Assembly (NCBI GenBank): GCA_028716165.1
Contig: JAQUQI010000013.1
Coordinates: 1 to 46,039, forward strand
Source: Candidatus Omnitrophota bacterium
GTDB lineage: Bacteria > Omnitrophota > Gorgyraeia > JABMRG01
DNA length: 46,039 nt
Direction: 5' to 3'
Position numbers and translations under genes: made by a program. Of the stretch, positions 13,895-22,790 are shown one piece after another. Each line of letters begins with the position of its first letter. The stretch's first letter is position 1. The notes beneath the pieces were generated by a model. It saw nothing but the letters and a program-made list of their open reading frames with translations, was not told the DNA's origin and ran no database searches.

Positions 13895-14764
13895 TTGCAT
13901 AACGCGTCCGGAATCAGGCGTATACTGAAAGATAACGGCCTCTCGGTCAATAAGGCCCTGGGGCAGAATTTTCTTGTCCATGCCGGCAAGAGGGATGAGA
14001 TAATAAGTTTATGCGGCATATGCCGCCATGAAACGGTGCTGGAAATCGGCCCGGGGCTTGGGGCTTTGACTGAAGGCATACAACCGATGTGCGCGAATAT
14101 GATTGCCGTTGAAAAGGACCGTGGGTTCTCGGATTTCTTAAAGCGTTATTTTGCGGATAGCGGTAATATTGAGATAGTCAATTCCGATATTCTGCGCTAT
14201 AAAATACCTGATTTCGGAGAGAAGGTAAAGGTTGTAGGCAACCTGCCGTATTATATTACATCAGCGGTAATTTTTCACATGCTTTGCCAAAAGTCACGGA
14301 TAGGATCCATGTTTTTTACCGTTCAAAAAGAGGTTGCCGACCGTATAACCGCGGGTCCTGCCTGCAAGGATTATGGCATGCTTACTATAGGCATATCATA
14401 TCATTGCACCGCAAAAAAGCTGTGCAAAATAGGCAGAGGTTCTTTTTTTCCCGCCCCTGCCGTTGACTCCGCGCTTATTGAATTAAACGTCCGGCAATGC
14501 CCGGCGGTACATGTTGCAAGCGAAGAATATTTTTTTAAATTAATAAAGGCAGGTTTTAATAAGAGGCGGAAGACCCTTTATAATGCCCTTGAATGCGCGC
14601 CCGGACTGGGCTTGGATAGGGCCGCTATTATGGACGCATTCAGCCTGCTAAAAATAAATCCGCGCGTCAGGGCCGAGGAGCTTGGCCTTGAGGAGATGGC
14701 GAAATTATCAGAGGCCCTTAGCCCGCATTCGCGCACGGACAAACCTCGCGGCCCTGAATTCTAA
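13895..14764 (+). CDS. rsmA: 16S rRNA dimethyladenosine transferase (KsgA)
   Basis: RsmA dimethylates two adjacent adenines near the 3' end of 16S rRNA late in 30S assembly. The 289-residue protein shows NKALGQNFL (the LGQNFL opening), the S-adenosylmethionine loop EIGPGLGALT, and the catalytic NLPYYITSAV (N-L-P-Y). The C-terminal RNA-binding domain has AGFNKRRKTLYNAL. The start is TTG at 13895: a stop lies 19 bases upstream in frame, no ATG or GTG is available before the conserved motif, and the length before LGQNFL (about 20 residues) is normal. A weak TAGGT is the only ribosome site. Confidence 0.95.
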   Translation: MHNASGIRRILKDNGLSVNKALGQNFLVHAGKRDEIISLCGICRHETVLEIGPGLGALTEGIQPMCANMIAVEKDRGFSDFLKRYFADSGNIEIVNSDILRYKIPDFGEKVKVVGNLPYYITSAVIFHMLCQKSRIGSMFFTVQKEVADRITAGPACKDYGMLTIGISYHCTAKKLCKIGRGSFFPAPAVDSALIELNVRQCPAVHVASEEYFFKLIKAGFNKRRKTLYNALECAPGLGLDRAAIMDAFSLLKINPRVRAEELGLEEMAKLSEALSPHSRTDKPRGPEF

Positions 14765-14825
14765 TATTTTTTAGCAGGACTTTTTATCTTTCCCGGACAA
14801 CCTCTGTATTTGAATCGCTTATGGC

Positions 14826-14854
14826 TTTACTTTGCCGGCATTATATGGTATTCT
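14826..14854 (+). promoter_or_regulatory. Promoter of the gatCAB operon
   Basis: TTTACT at 14826-14831 and TATTCT at 14849-14854 are 17 bases apart, and TGG directly before the -10 box makes it an extended -10. The leader would be about 70 bases. Confidence 0.45.
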
Positions 14855-14932
14855 ACGTTTGCAAAACAAATGCTGGTAAAGTAATATGGCCAATAAAATG
14901 ATTTTTTTTGCTATAAAGACGCGGGTAAAAGA

Positions 14933-15229
14933 ATGAAGATCAAAAGAGATGATATCAAATATGTGGCAAGGCTTGCCCGGATATTTTTAACAAGCGAAGA
15001 AGAGGAATTATTTTCAGGCCAGCTGAATAATGTTTTTTCATATATGGAAAAATTAGGGCAATGCCAAACAGAAGGTGTTAAACCGTGCGGCCACATCGTT
15101 TCAAACACTAATGTACTGCGTGATGATAATCCTGGCCAGTCCTTGTCCGTTGAGCAGGCGCTTGCCAATGCTCCTAAACGCAATAAAGGTTTCTTTGAAG
15201 TCCCTAGAATAATAGAGTCAAATGAATAA
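14933..15229 (+). CDS. gatC: Aspartyl/glutamyl-tRNA amidotransferase subunit C
   Basis: This 98-residue protein matches GatC in length and pattern: the N-terminal helix IKYVARLARIFLTSEEEELF, the loop NNVFSYMEKL, and the C-terminal LRDDNPGQSL followed by NAPKRNKGFFEVPRII. GatC wraps around GatA and holds it to GatB in the enzyme that turns Glu-tRNA-Gln and Asp-tRNA-Asn into the amide forms. It is first in the order gatC-gatA-gatB, with an 8-base overlap into gatA. Its presence implies indirect charging of Gln or Asn tRNA; no glnS or asnS is seen in the window. The ribosome site GGGTAAAAG is moderate. Confidence 0.95.
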   Translation: MKIKRDDIKYVARLARIFLTSEEEELFSGQLNNVFSYMEKLGQCQTEGVKPCGHIVSNTNVLRDDNPGQSLSVEQALANAPKRNKGFFEVPRIIESNE

Positions 15230-16694
15230 TTTTTGCAAACTCTCCGCCCACGAATTAGCAGATCCGACTGCCGAAAACAAGATAAAGGCCGCTGATATAG
15301 CGTCTTCTGTCATCAGCCGTTATGACGAAGTTGACAGCAGGGTATCGGGTTTTGTTAATTTTGACAAAGGCGCGGTTACCGATAGGGCGGCTCGTCTTGA
15401 TAATCTGGACGAAAGCTGCCGCCAGGGGTTTAGCCTTCCGAATGTTCCTGTCGTGCTAAAAGATAATATATGCGTCAAGGGCGAGTTGACGACGTGTGCC
15501 TCAAAGATACTCCAGGGGTTTAAACCCCCATATGACGCCACTGTCGTATCCAGGTTGAAGTCTGCCGGCGTATTATTGCTTGGAAAATCCAATATGGATG
15601 AATTCGCTTTCGGCAGTTCCTGCGAAACTTCCTGTTATGGCCCGACTAAAAATCCTTATGATTTAGAGAGAATACCGGGCGGTTCAAGCGGCGGCGCCGC
15701 CGCGCTTATTGCCTCGGACCAGGCTATACTCGCGCTCGGAAGCGATACAGGGGGCTCTATCAGACAGCCCGCCGCCTTATGCGGCGTTGTCGGCCTCAAG
15801 CCTACATACGGGAGGGTATCGCGCTACGGGCTCATAGCCTTTGGCTCAAGTCTTGATCAGATAGGGCCTATTACAAAGGATGTCAGGGATTGCGCCATGC
15901 TTTTAAGCGTTATAGCCGGATATGACAAACTGGATTCTACTTCAGCCGATGTTCCTGTCCCGGATTATACCAAGTCGCTTATGGGCGCGGTAAAGGGCAT
16001 GAGGATAGGGCTTCCTAAAGAGTATTTTATACAAGGCCTGGACAAAGGCGTTAAGGCCAAAATAGATGAGGCGATCTCGGTTTATAAAGGCCTTGGCGCC
16101 GATATAAGGCAGATATCCCTGCCCCATACGGAATATGCTGTAAGTTGTTATTATATAATAGGCTGTTCAGAGGCCTCTTCCAATATGGCCAGGTTTGACG
16201 GTATGCAGTATGGGTATAGATATCAGGAGGCAAATAAAAAATACGCTCTTATTGATATGTGCATGAGGACGCGGGGCGAGGCCTTTGGCCTTGAAGCCAA
16301 GCGCCGCATAATACTGGGTACATATTCTTTGAGCAGTGGTTATTATGACGCGTATTATCTTAAGGCGTGCAAGGTCCGCGCGCTTATCAAAGCGGATTTT
16401 GATAAGGCTTTTAATGAATGCGATATGATACTCACGCCTACCACGCCTACAACCGCTTTTAAAATAGGCGAAAAGATAGAAGACCCGCTTGCCATGTATC
16501 TTTCCGATATTTTTACCATTCCCTCAAATCTGGCGGGGATACCGGCGATCTCACTGCCGTGCGGTTATGACGAGAGAGGACTGCCCATAGGCATGCAGTT
16601 AATGGCAAGACACTTTGAAGAGGAAAAACTCCTCCGCGCGGCTTATTCTTACGAACAGAATGCCGGCTGGAAAAAGGTAAAGCCGGTTTTATAG
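15222..16694 (+). CDS. gatA: Aspartyl/glutamyl-tRNA amidotransferase subunit A
   Basis: GatA is the amidase that releases ammonia from glutamine for the tRNA-linked amidation. The 490 residues fit the family. The Ser-cisSer-Lys catalytic set is visible: Lys in VVLKDNIC, the paired Ser region in PGGSSGGAAA, and the nucleophile region GSDTGGSIRQPA. The C-terminal half has the usual LTPTTPTTAF and GIPAISLPCG. It overlaps gatC by 8 bases and is followed by gatB after 21 bases, so the three genes form one operon. Confidence 0.97.
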   Translation: MNNFCKLSAHELADPTAENKIKAADIASSVISRYDEVDSRVSGFVNFDKGAVTDRAARLDNLDESCRQGFSLPNVPVVLKDNICVKGELTTCASKILQGFKPPYDATVVSRLKSAGVLLLGKSNMDEFAFGSSCETSCYGPTKNPYDLERIPGGSSGGAAALIASDQAILALGSDTGGSIRQPAALCGVVGLKPTYGRVSRYGLIAFGSSLDQIGPITKDVRDCAMLLSVIAGYDKLDSTSADVPVPDYTKSLMGAVKGMRIGLPKEYFIQGLDKGVKAKIDEAISVYKGLGADIRQISLPHTEYAVSCYYIIGCSEASSNMARFDGMQYGYRYQEANKKYALIDMCMRTRGEAFGLEAKRRIILGTYSLSSGYYDAYYLKACKVRALIKADFDKAFNECDMILTPTTPTTAFKIGEKIEDPLAMYLSDIFTIPSNLAGIPAISLPCGYDERGLPIGMQLMARHFEEEKLLRAAYSYEQNAGWKKVKPVL

Positions 16695-16715
16695 TTTTAT
16701 CTTCATATAAAAACA

Positions 16716-18170
16716 ATGGATAATATAAAATACACGACAATCATAGGCCTTGAGATACATCTGCAGATATCCACCAGGACAAAGGCGTTTTGTTCCTGTG
16801 AGAACGGCTTTGGTAAAGAGCCCAATACGTCTGTGTGCCCCGTATGCCTTGGCATGCCGGGTTCCCTGCCGGTTCTTAATAGGCAATATCTTTACCGCGC
16901 TGTCAAGACCGCTCTCGCGCTTAATTGCGAGGTTGCGCGACGGATGAAGTTTGACAGAAAAAATTATTTTTATCCGGATCTGCCTAAAAATTACCAGATC
17001 TCCCAATACGATATGCCTCTTTCGCAAAACGGTTTTTTGGAGATAATGACAACAGGCGGTATTAAAAAGATAGGCATTACCCGCGCGCATATGGAAGAGG
17101 ACGCGGGCAAGCTTATACACGATGAAGGCGGATCTTCAAGTTTTATAGATTTAAACCGCGCGGGAACGCCCTTGCTTGAGATAGTCAGCGAACCCGACAT
17201 CTCTTCTCCCGATGAGGCATATACATATCTGAAGACCCTGAAATCGGTATTGGAGTACCTGGATGTATCCGACTGCAATATGGAGGAAGGGTCATTACGT
17301 TGCGACGCCAATATTTCTTTGATGCCCGCCGGAGAAAAAGGCCTTGGCACGAAAGTAGAGCTCAAGAATATGAACAGCTTCAAGGCTATAAGGCAGGGCC
17401 TTGAGTATGAACAGGACCGGCAGGCAAAGATTTTATCTTCTGGCGGCGTGATTGTGCAGCAGACGAGGCTTTGGAACGAAAAGAAAAAGATTACCGAGCT
17501 TATGAGGACCAAAGAAGAGGCCCATGACTATAGATATTTTCCTGATCCCGATCTCAATGATTTTATTATAGAGCGGGACACGGTCTTGATGCTGAAAAAA
17601 TCCCTGCCGGAAATGCCGCGGGCTAAAATGAACAGGTTTGTCAAAGAATATAACCTTTCGGAATACGACGCGTGCCTGCTTACCTCTGACAGGCGCATGG
17701 CGGATTTTATGGAAGAGTCCGTTAAATTATATCCTAAGCCCAAGGTCATTGCTAATTGGCTTACAGGCGGCGTTCAGGCATATCTTAATGAGCATAATTG
17801 CCGGTTTAGCCAGATTGCTATTAATGCCGGCATGTTTGTTGACATGATCCGGCTCATTGACAGCAAGCTTATAAGCAATAATATGGCCAAGGACGTCTTG
17901 GAAGAGATGATATCTTCGGGCGTGCCTGCCAAAGATATAGTAAAGAAAAAGGGTTTTCTCCAGATAACCGATAAAACTGCCATAGAGAGTATTGCCGCCG
18001 ATGTCCTTCAAAGCAATCCAAAGGTAAAAGAGGATTATCTCTCGGGTAAAAAGAACGCTTTAGGTTTTTTGATAGGCCAGATTATGAAAAAATCGCAAGG
18101 CAAAGCCGATCCTGTTATGGCAGGGCAGGCCCTTAAAAAACTGCTTGAGGCAGGGCATGAAGGTGTTTAA
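16716..18170 (+). CDS. gatB: Aspartyl/glutamyl-tRNA amidotransferase subunit B
   Basis: GatB binds the misacylated tRNA, phosphorylates its side chain with ATP and accepts the ammonia from GatA. The 484 residues include GLEIHLQ, a Cys set at CSC and CPVCLGMPGSLP (zinc-binding), RKNYFYPDLPKNYQISQ, HMEEDAGKL, NRAGTPLLEIVSEPD and RCDANISL. The helical tail, from about 330 on, is the GatB/YqeY domain that recognises tRNA. The ATG at 16716 has no strong ribosome site. The stop overlaps the protease gene that follows by 14 bases. Confidence 0.97.
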   Translation: MDNIKYTTIIGLEIHLQISTRTKAFCSCENGFGKEPNTSVCPVCLGMPGSLPVLNRQYLYRAVKTALALNCEVARRMKFDRKNYFYPDLPKNYQISQYDMPLSQNGFLEIMTTGGIKKIGITRAHMEEDAGKLIHDEGGSSSFIDLNRAGTPLLEIVSEPDISSPDEAYTYLKTLKSVLEYLDVSDCNMEEGSLRCDANISLMPAGEKGLGTKVELKNMNSFKAIRQGLEYEQDRQAKILSSGGVIVQQTRLWNEKKKITELMRTKEEAHDYRYFPDPDLNDFIIERDTVLMLKKSLPEMPRAKMNRFVKEYNLSEYDACLLTSDRRMADFMEESVKLYPKPKVIANWLTGGVQAYLNEHNCRFSQIAINAGMFVDMIRLIDSKLISNNMAKDVLEEMISSGVPAKDIVKKKGFLQITDKTAIESIAADVLQSNPKVKEDYLSGKKNALGFLIGQIMKKSQGKADPVMAGQALKKLLEAGHEGV

Positions 18171-19431
18171 ATCTGTTTGTTTATCATGGGCAATATGCCT
18201 CGCGCTATTCCTCGCTTGCGGCTTTTCAGCGGAAGAATTAAGCCAGGATTCCGCGAAACCGGTATCCGGCGCCGAAGACGATATTTTTTATGAGCTTGGT
18301 CTTCTTGCTGACGCCCTTACCCTTATTGATGCCAACTATGTCAGGAAAGTGCCTGCCAAAGAACTTGTCTATGGCGCATTGGACGGCATGGTCTCGTCGC
18401 TTGATTCCCACAGCGAATTTCTTTCACATGAACAGTATATGAGGCTGCAGGCAGATTCATTGGGCGAATTCGGGGGCCTGGGCATTAAGGTGTCGGTAAG
18501 AGATGGTATGCTTATTGTGATAAGCCCGCTTGAGGCGACCCCGGCCCAGAAAGCGGGGGTATTGCCCCGAGACAGAATAATTAAAATAGATGATAAACTC
18601 ACAAAGGATTACAGTTTAGATGATGCGGTAGCCTTATTAAGGGGCAAGCCCGGGACCACTGTCCGTTTGACCGTTCTGCGCGGGCCGGACCAGGAAATGA
18701 AAGAGTTTGTATTAAAAAGGGCTGTTATCAAGGTCCAGTCGGTGAGGCACTGTTTTCTTAACGGTGAAAATACCGGCTATATCAGGATAGCTGATTTTCA
18801 GAAGCATACAGCCTCTGACCTTAATAAGGCCATGCGGCATTTTGTCAAGAATGGCATTAAGGCGCTGATCATTGACCTGCGCAATAATCCCGGAGGATTA
18901 ATGGAAGCGGCGGTAATGGTTTGTGAAAAATTTATAAAAAAGCCCGGGACAATAGTGTCAACCAGGGGAAGGTTTGAAGGGCAAAATGCCCTGTTCCGGT
19001 CAAGGGCCGCTAAAATCTATGAGGGTTTTCCAATTGCCGTAATTATCAATGAAGGTTCTGCCAGCGCTTCCGAGATAGTTGCCGCGGCATTACGAGACAA
19101 TAAAAAAGCCGTAATTATAGGGAATAAAAGTTTTGGAAAAGGCTCTGTTCAGACCGTGATACCTCTTAAGGATAATTCGGCTATTCGTCTGACAACCAGT
19201 TATTACTATACCCCTTCAGGCCGTATTATCCACGAGAAAGGCATAATGCCTGATATTGTCATACCGCAGGATATGCCCGATTCCGAATCCAGCCATGAGG
19301 AAGAGCCAGAAGAAACCCTGCCCCCTGAACAGGCCCTTGCACGGGATAAATATATTGCGCAAGCAATTACTCTGCTTGGAGACAAAGAAGGCTATGAACG
19401 ACTGCTTTCAAAAGATCCGGTTGAGGCATGA
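18157..19431 (+). CDS. S41-family C-terminal processing peptidase
   Basis: I start at the ATG at 18157 (GAGG with CAGGGC as spacer) rather than an in-frame TTG at 18145. The 424-residue protein has a signal or anchor segment (about 6-24). A PDZ domain lies at about 90-170 (EFGGLGIKVSVRDGMLIVISPL, GVLPRDRIIKIDD). The S41 peptidase core has the GYIRIADFQ strand, LIIDLRNNPGG, the nucleophile Ser in INEGSASASEIVAAAL, and the base Lys in NKSFGKGSVQTVIPL, which is the Ser-Lys dyad. CtpA-type enzymes trim the C-termini of periplasmic proteins and help control cell-wall hydrolases. It overlaps gatB by 14 bases and tsaD by 4, so it sits inside the operon. Confidence 0.92.
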   Translation: MKVFKSVCLSWAICLALFLACGFSAEELSQDSAKPVSGAEDDIFYELGLLADALTLIDANYVRKVPAKELVYGALDGMVSSLDSHSEFLSHEQYMRLQADSLGEFGGLGIKVSVRDGMLIVISPLEATPAQKAGVLPRDRIIKIDDKLTKDYSLDDAVALLRGKPGTTVRLTVLRGPDQEMKEFVLKRAVIKVQSVRHCFLNGENTGYIRIADFQKHTASDLNKAMRHFVKNGIKALIIDLRNNPGGLMEAAVMVCEKFIKKPGTIVSTRGRFEGQNALFRSRAAKIYEGFPIAVIINEGSASASEIVAAALRDNKKAVIIGNKSFGKGSVQTVIPLKDNSAIRLTTSYYYTPSGRIIHEKGIMPDIVIPQDMPDSESSHEEEPEETLPPEQALARDKYIAQAITLLGDKEGYERLLSKDPVEA

Positions 19432-20453
19432 GAACCGCGTTGAAAAAAAATAATGCGTTAATTCTGGGCATAGAAACATCATGCGATGAGACTTCCGCGG
19501 CTGTTGCCTGTGGAGAAAAGAACATATTGTCAAACGTAGTGGTTTCAAGCCTGCGTTTTCATAAAAAATATTCCGGTGTGGTTCCTGAAATAGCGTGCCG
19601 GCACCACGCGGAAAATATAAATATTGTTTTAGATAAAGCCTTAAAGCAGGCAAAGGCCGGGCTATCAGACATAAAAGCTGTAAGCGTAACGCAGGGGCCT
19701 GGCTTGATAGGCGCTTTGCTGGTAGGCGTTTCCATGGCCAAGGCGCTTAGCTATTGCCTTAGGATACCGATAATACCCGTAAACCATCTTCACGGGCATC
19801 TTTACGCGGCTTTATTGTCAACCGATAAGGCCGCGCGATTTCCTGCTACCGGGCTTGTGGTGTCAGGCGGGCATACTACTCTTGTCCATATGCGGGGCAT
19901 TGATAATCTTAAGCTGATGGGGCAGACAAGGGATGATGCCTGTGGAGAGGCCTTTGATAAGGCGGCAAGGGTGCTTGGCTTAGGTTATCCCGGGGGGCCG
20001 GTCATAGAAAAGTTGGCCGCGAAAGGCAGGCCTGGAAAAATAAGATTTACGCGCCCATTTCTTGAAGCGGGCTCCATGGATTTTAGTTTTAGCGGCATTA
20101 AAACTTCGGTGCTCAATCTTGTCCGCGGTATGAAAGGTAAGCCGTGTTCTACCGCAGATATATGCAGGGAATTCCAGGACGCGGTATTTGACGTTATAAT
20201 AGAAAAAACAAGGATATGCTGTCTCAAAAACCGTTCCGAAAGCCTTTTGGTTGGCGGCGGTGTCAGCGCTAACGGCCAGCTTAGGAAAAGGCTAAAGATA
20301 TTGTGCGACAGAGAGGGCATAGACTTATTTTTGCCTGCGCGGGGCATGTCATTAGACAATGCCGCCATGATCGCTGCCTTGGGAAGCTACAAGTATAATA
20401 GGCATATATTTGGAAGTCTTGATTTTACGGCTATGTCCGATATGCCTTTTTAA
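19428..20453 (+). CDS. tsaD: tRNA N6-threonylcarbamoyladenosine synthase subunit TsaD
   Basis: TsaD moves the threonylcarbamoyl group to A37 of ANN-decoding tRNAs. The 341 residues show the ASKHA opening LGIETSCDETSAAV, the metal-binding His pair in EIACRHHAEN, HLHGHLYAAL, the phosphate loop SGGHTTLV, DDACGEAFDKAARVLGLGYPGGP and GGVSANGQLR. The ATG shares four bases (ATGA) with the protease stop. The partners tsaE and tsaB are at 32261 and 32694, so most of the bacterial t6A set is in this window; tsaC is not. Confidence 0.97.
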   Translation: MRTALKKNNALILGIETSCDETSAAVACGEKNILSNVVVSSLRFHKKYSGVVPEIACRHHAENINIVLDKALKQAKAGLSDIKAVSVTQGPGLIGALLVGVSMAKALSYCLRIPIIPVNHLHGHLYAALLSTDKAARFPATGLVVSGGHTTLVHMRGIDNLKLMGQTRDDACGEAFDKAARVLGLGYPGGPVIEKLAAKGRPGKIRFTRPFLEAGSMDFSFSGIKTSVLNLVRGMKGKPCSTADICREFQDAVFDVIIEKTRICCLKNRSESLLVGGGVSANGQLRKRLKILCDREGIDLFLPARGMSLDNAAMIAALGSYKYNRHIFGSLDFTAMSDMPF

Positions 20454-20535
20454 GGGTTTTTGTTTTTTCTCCAAGCTAGGCAGGATAGAATAAGGTTGGG
20501 GCAAAAAGATTGCTTATGCAGATTCAGGCCATTTA

Positions 20536-20544
20536 TGATATAAT
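20536..20544 (+). promoter_or_regulatory. Extended -10 promoter of the MgtC-like gene
   Basis: TGA followed directly by a perfect TATAAT (20539-20544) makes a consensus extended -10. No good -35 lies at 17 bases; TTGCTT at 20510 is too far. A short leader carries AAAGGAGAGG before the ATG at 20563. Confidence 0.6.
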
Positions 20545-20562
20545 ACGGCAAAAGGAGAGGCC

Positions 20563-21006
20563 ATGGTAACAGAACTTCAAATGGTATTAAGGCTTATATT
20601 GTCAGCTGTATTAGGAGGTATTGTGGGCTTGGAAAGAGAGATTAACTCAAAGGCCGCGGGCTTTCGCACCCATACGCTTGTATGCATAGGCTCCTGCCTG
20701 ATGATGCTTACCTCTATGCATATATTTGATATATATATAGGCCTAACTGATGTGGATCCTGCCCGTATTGCCGCGCAGGTGGTCAGCGGCATAGGCTTTC
20801 TTGGCGCAGGAACTATCATCAGAAGCCGGGTTTCAATACACGGGCTTACGACAGCGGCGAGTATTTGGTCGGTGGCCGGTGTAGGCCTGGCGGTCGGTTC
20901 GGGCCTTTTTATTATTTCATTTTTCGCGACGGCGCTTATAGTAGTAAGCCTTTTTATATTAAGAAAGTTTCAGGACAAAATCAGCCATAGACAGCAGACC
21001 GTTTAA
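20563..21006 (+). CDS. MgtC/SapB family membrane protein
   Basis: This 147-residue protein has four predicted membrane helices and the family signature: GGIVGLEREINSKAAGFRTHTLVCIGSCLMML, here split across residues 18-49, then ARIAAQVVSGIGFLGAGTIIR and GLTTAASIWSVAGVGLAVG. It stops after the membrane part, so it lacks the C-terminal ACT-like domain of MgtC proper. The family is linked to magnesium stress and to F1F0-ATPase control in some bacteria; the role here is unknown. A strong AAAGGAGAGG ribosome site precedes the ATG, and the gene has its own promoter. Confidence 0.88.
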   Translation: MVTELQMVLRLILSAVLGGIVGLEREINSKAAGFRTHTLVCIGSCLMMLTSMHIFDIYIGLTDVDPARIAAQVVSGIGFLGAGTIIRSRVSIHGLTTAASIWSVAGVGLAVGSGLFIISFFATALIVVSLFILRKFQDKISHRQQTV

Positions 21007-21047
21007 TGCTGTCAGGGTTTTATAGCAAGTTCAAAAGGAGGCAGTAA

Positions 21048-22076
21048 ATGGCATTGTCGTTTATCAGAGTGTTTTTTGTCGTTGCCAGTACCGTTATAAG
21101 CTATCAGTTAGGCGTATCTTTCGCAGGCCCGGGCGCTTCCTCATGGCCATTGATAGGTTTAGCGTTTGGTTTTTCCGTATCTTTATTGATTGTTTGGATT
21201 GAATTGAGCATGAAGAATATTTCTTTAAGGGGTCTTTCCGCAGGAATTTTTGGGTTTTTGACAGGCCTTCTAATGGTGAGGCTTATAACAGATTCATTTA
21301 TTTTTGAATCCATGCGTTATTCAAATACCGCGCTTGCTTTCACGGTGCGCGTTTTTAGCACGCTTATATTCTGTTATCTCGGCGTGATGCTTGCGATAAG
21401 AGGCAAAGACGAGTTTAGCCTGATAATACCTTACGTGAAATTTACAAGGCAGGACAGAAGGGATGATATCACGGTTGTGGATACAAGCGTTATAATAGAC
21501 GGCAGGGTTATAGACATTTGCCAAAGTAGTTTTATGGGTGGGTGTTTTATCGTGCCTCGCTTTGTCTTGAAAGAATTACAGCAGATGGCTGATTCCTCTG
21601 ATCCTATTAAAAGAAGCCGGGGTAGAAGAGGCCTTGATATATTGAACCGGATGCAGAAAAGCGCGAATATGGATATTAAGATACACGAAGAGGATTTTCC
21701 CGAAGTACAAGAAACCGACGCAAAGCTGGTAAAGATAGCCAAGATATTGAATGCCAGAATATTTACAAGCGATTATAATCTTAATAAGGTCGCAGAAATT
21801 CAGCATGTCCAGGTATTGAATATCAACGATTTAAGTAACGCGTTAAAGCCTGTGATGCTGCCTGGCGAGGAAACGGATATTAAGATCGTAAAGGAAGGAA
21901 AAGAGCATAATCAGGGCATAGGCTATCTTGAAGACGGCACCATGATAGTTGTTGAGGGTGGCAGGCAGCTTATTGGGCAGAGAAGGCGTATCTGCGTAAC
22001 AAGTGTTCTCCAGACCTCGGCAGGCAGGATGATATTTGCAAAAGCCTTAAACCATCAAGACGGCAAAGATAAATGA
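21048..22076 (+). CDS. PIN-TRAM domain membrane protein (YacL-like)
   Basis: This 342-residue protein has four membrane helices (about 5-25, 31-51, 61-83, 92-113), then a PIN nuclease domain (about 140-265) with the acidic residues of TVVDTSVIIDGRVID and IFTSDYNLNKVAEIQ. A TRAM RNA-binding domain is at 275-335 (IKIVKEGKEHNQGIGYLEDGTMIVVEGG). This layout matches YacL of Bacillus, which commonly neighbours ispD and cysS, as here. The function may be RNA cleavage at the membrane but is not firmly established. AAAGGAGG 7 bases before the ATG supports the start. The stop overlaps ispD by 4 bases. Confidence 0.92.
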   Translation: MALSFIRVFFVVASTVISYQLGVSFAGPGASSWPLIGLAFGFSVSLLIVWIELSMKNISLRGLSAGIFGFLTGLLMVRLITDSFIFESMRYSNTALAFTVRVFSTLIFCYLGVMLAIRGKDEFSLIIPYVKFTRQDRRDDITVVDTSVIIDGRVIDICQSSFMGGCFIVPRFVLKELQQMADSSDPIKRSRGRRGLDILNRMQKSANMDIKIHEEDFPEVQETDAKLVKIAKILNARIFTSDYNLNKVAEIQHVQVLNINDLSNALKPVMLPGEETDIKIVKEGKEHNQGIGYLEDGTMIVVEGGRQLIGQRRRICVTSVLQTSAGRMIFAKALNHQDGKDK

Positions 22077-22789
22077 AGGTTACTGCCATAATCCCTGCCG
22101 CAGGTTACGGCAGGAGGATGAGGTCAAAGACAGATAAACCGTTTATAATGATCCATGGCAAGGAAATGCTTTGCCATTGCCTCAATGTCCTGGAAGGTAT
22201 TGCCTGTATTTCAGAGATCATTATAGCCGCCCAAAAAAGAAACATAAATAAAATAAAGGCGGTTATTGAAAGGGAAGGTTTTTGCAAAGTAAGGCATGTT
22301 ATTGAAGGCGGGAGTTGCCGCGGATTTTCGGTAGCCAATGCCTTAAAGTTTGTCAATAAAGGTTCTGATTTTATTCTTGTCCATGATTGCGCCAGACCTA
22401 TAATTAACAAGGGCATAGTGAACAAAACAATATCGGCCGCTAAAAGATATAATTGTGCTGTTGCGGCTGTTAGAGCTAAATCCACCATAAAACAGGCTTT
22501 TAAGGGAGAGCATTTTGTGGACAAGACGCTGGACAGGTCAAGTCTTTGGGAGGTTCAGACGCCGCAGGTATTTAAGGCGGATATTTTAAAACAAGCATAT
22601 AAGAAGGCCGGCAGGGCTGTCAGCCGGTTTACAGATGATTCAGGCATAGTTGAATATTCCGGTAACAGGGTCAGACTTGTGCAGTCTACTTACGCAAATA
22701 TCAAGATAACAACTGCCGAAGATCTTGTTTTCGCGCTTTTCTTGAAAGGGCGCAATAATAAAAATATGGCCAAGGCTGGAGAAAATTGA
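22073..22789 (+). CDS. ispD: 2-C-methyl-D-erythritol 4-phosphate cytidylyltransferase
   Basis: IspD joins CTP and methylerythritol phosphate in the non-mevalonate isoprenoid route. The 238 residues show the nucleotide loop IIPAAGYGRRMRSKTDKPF, GGSCRGFSVANAL (usual GGxxRxxSVxxGL), VHDCARPI and the closing KITTAEDLVFAL. All the main landmarks fit, although the usual KQY after the loop is KPF. The ATG overlaps the PIN-TRAM stop by 4 bases, and ispF follows after 1 base. Confidence 0.93.
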   Translation: MKVTAIIPAAGYGRRMRSKTDKPFIMIHGKEMLCHCLNVLEGIACISEIIIAAQKRNINKIKAVIEREGFCKVRHVIEGGSCRGFSVANALKFVNKGSDFILVHDCARPIINKGIVNKTISAAKRYNCAVAAVRAKSTIKQAFKGEHFVDKTLDRSSLWEVQTPQVFKADILKQAYKKAGRAVSRFTDDSGIVEYSGNRVRLVQSTYANIKITTAEDLVFALFLKGRNNKNMAKAGEN

Positions 22790-22790
22790 T

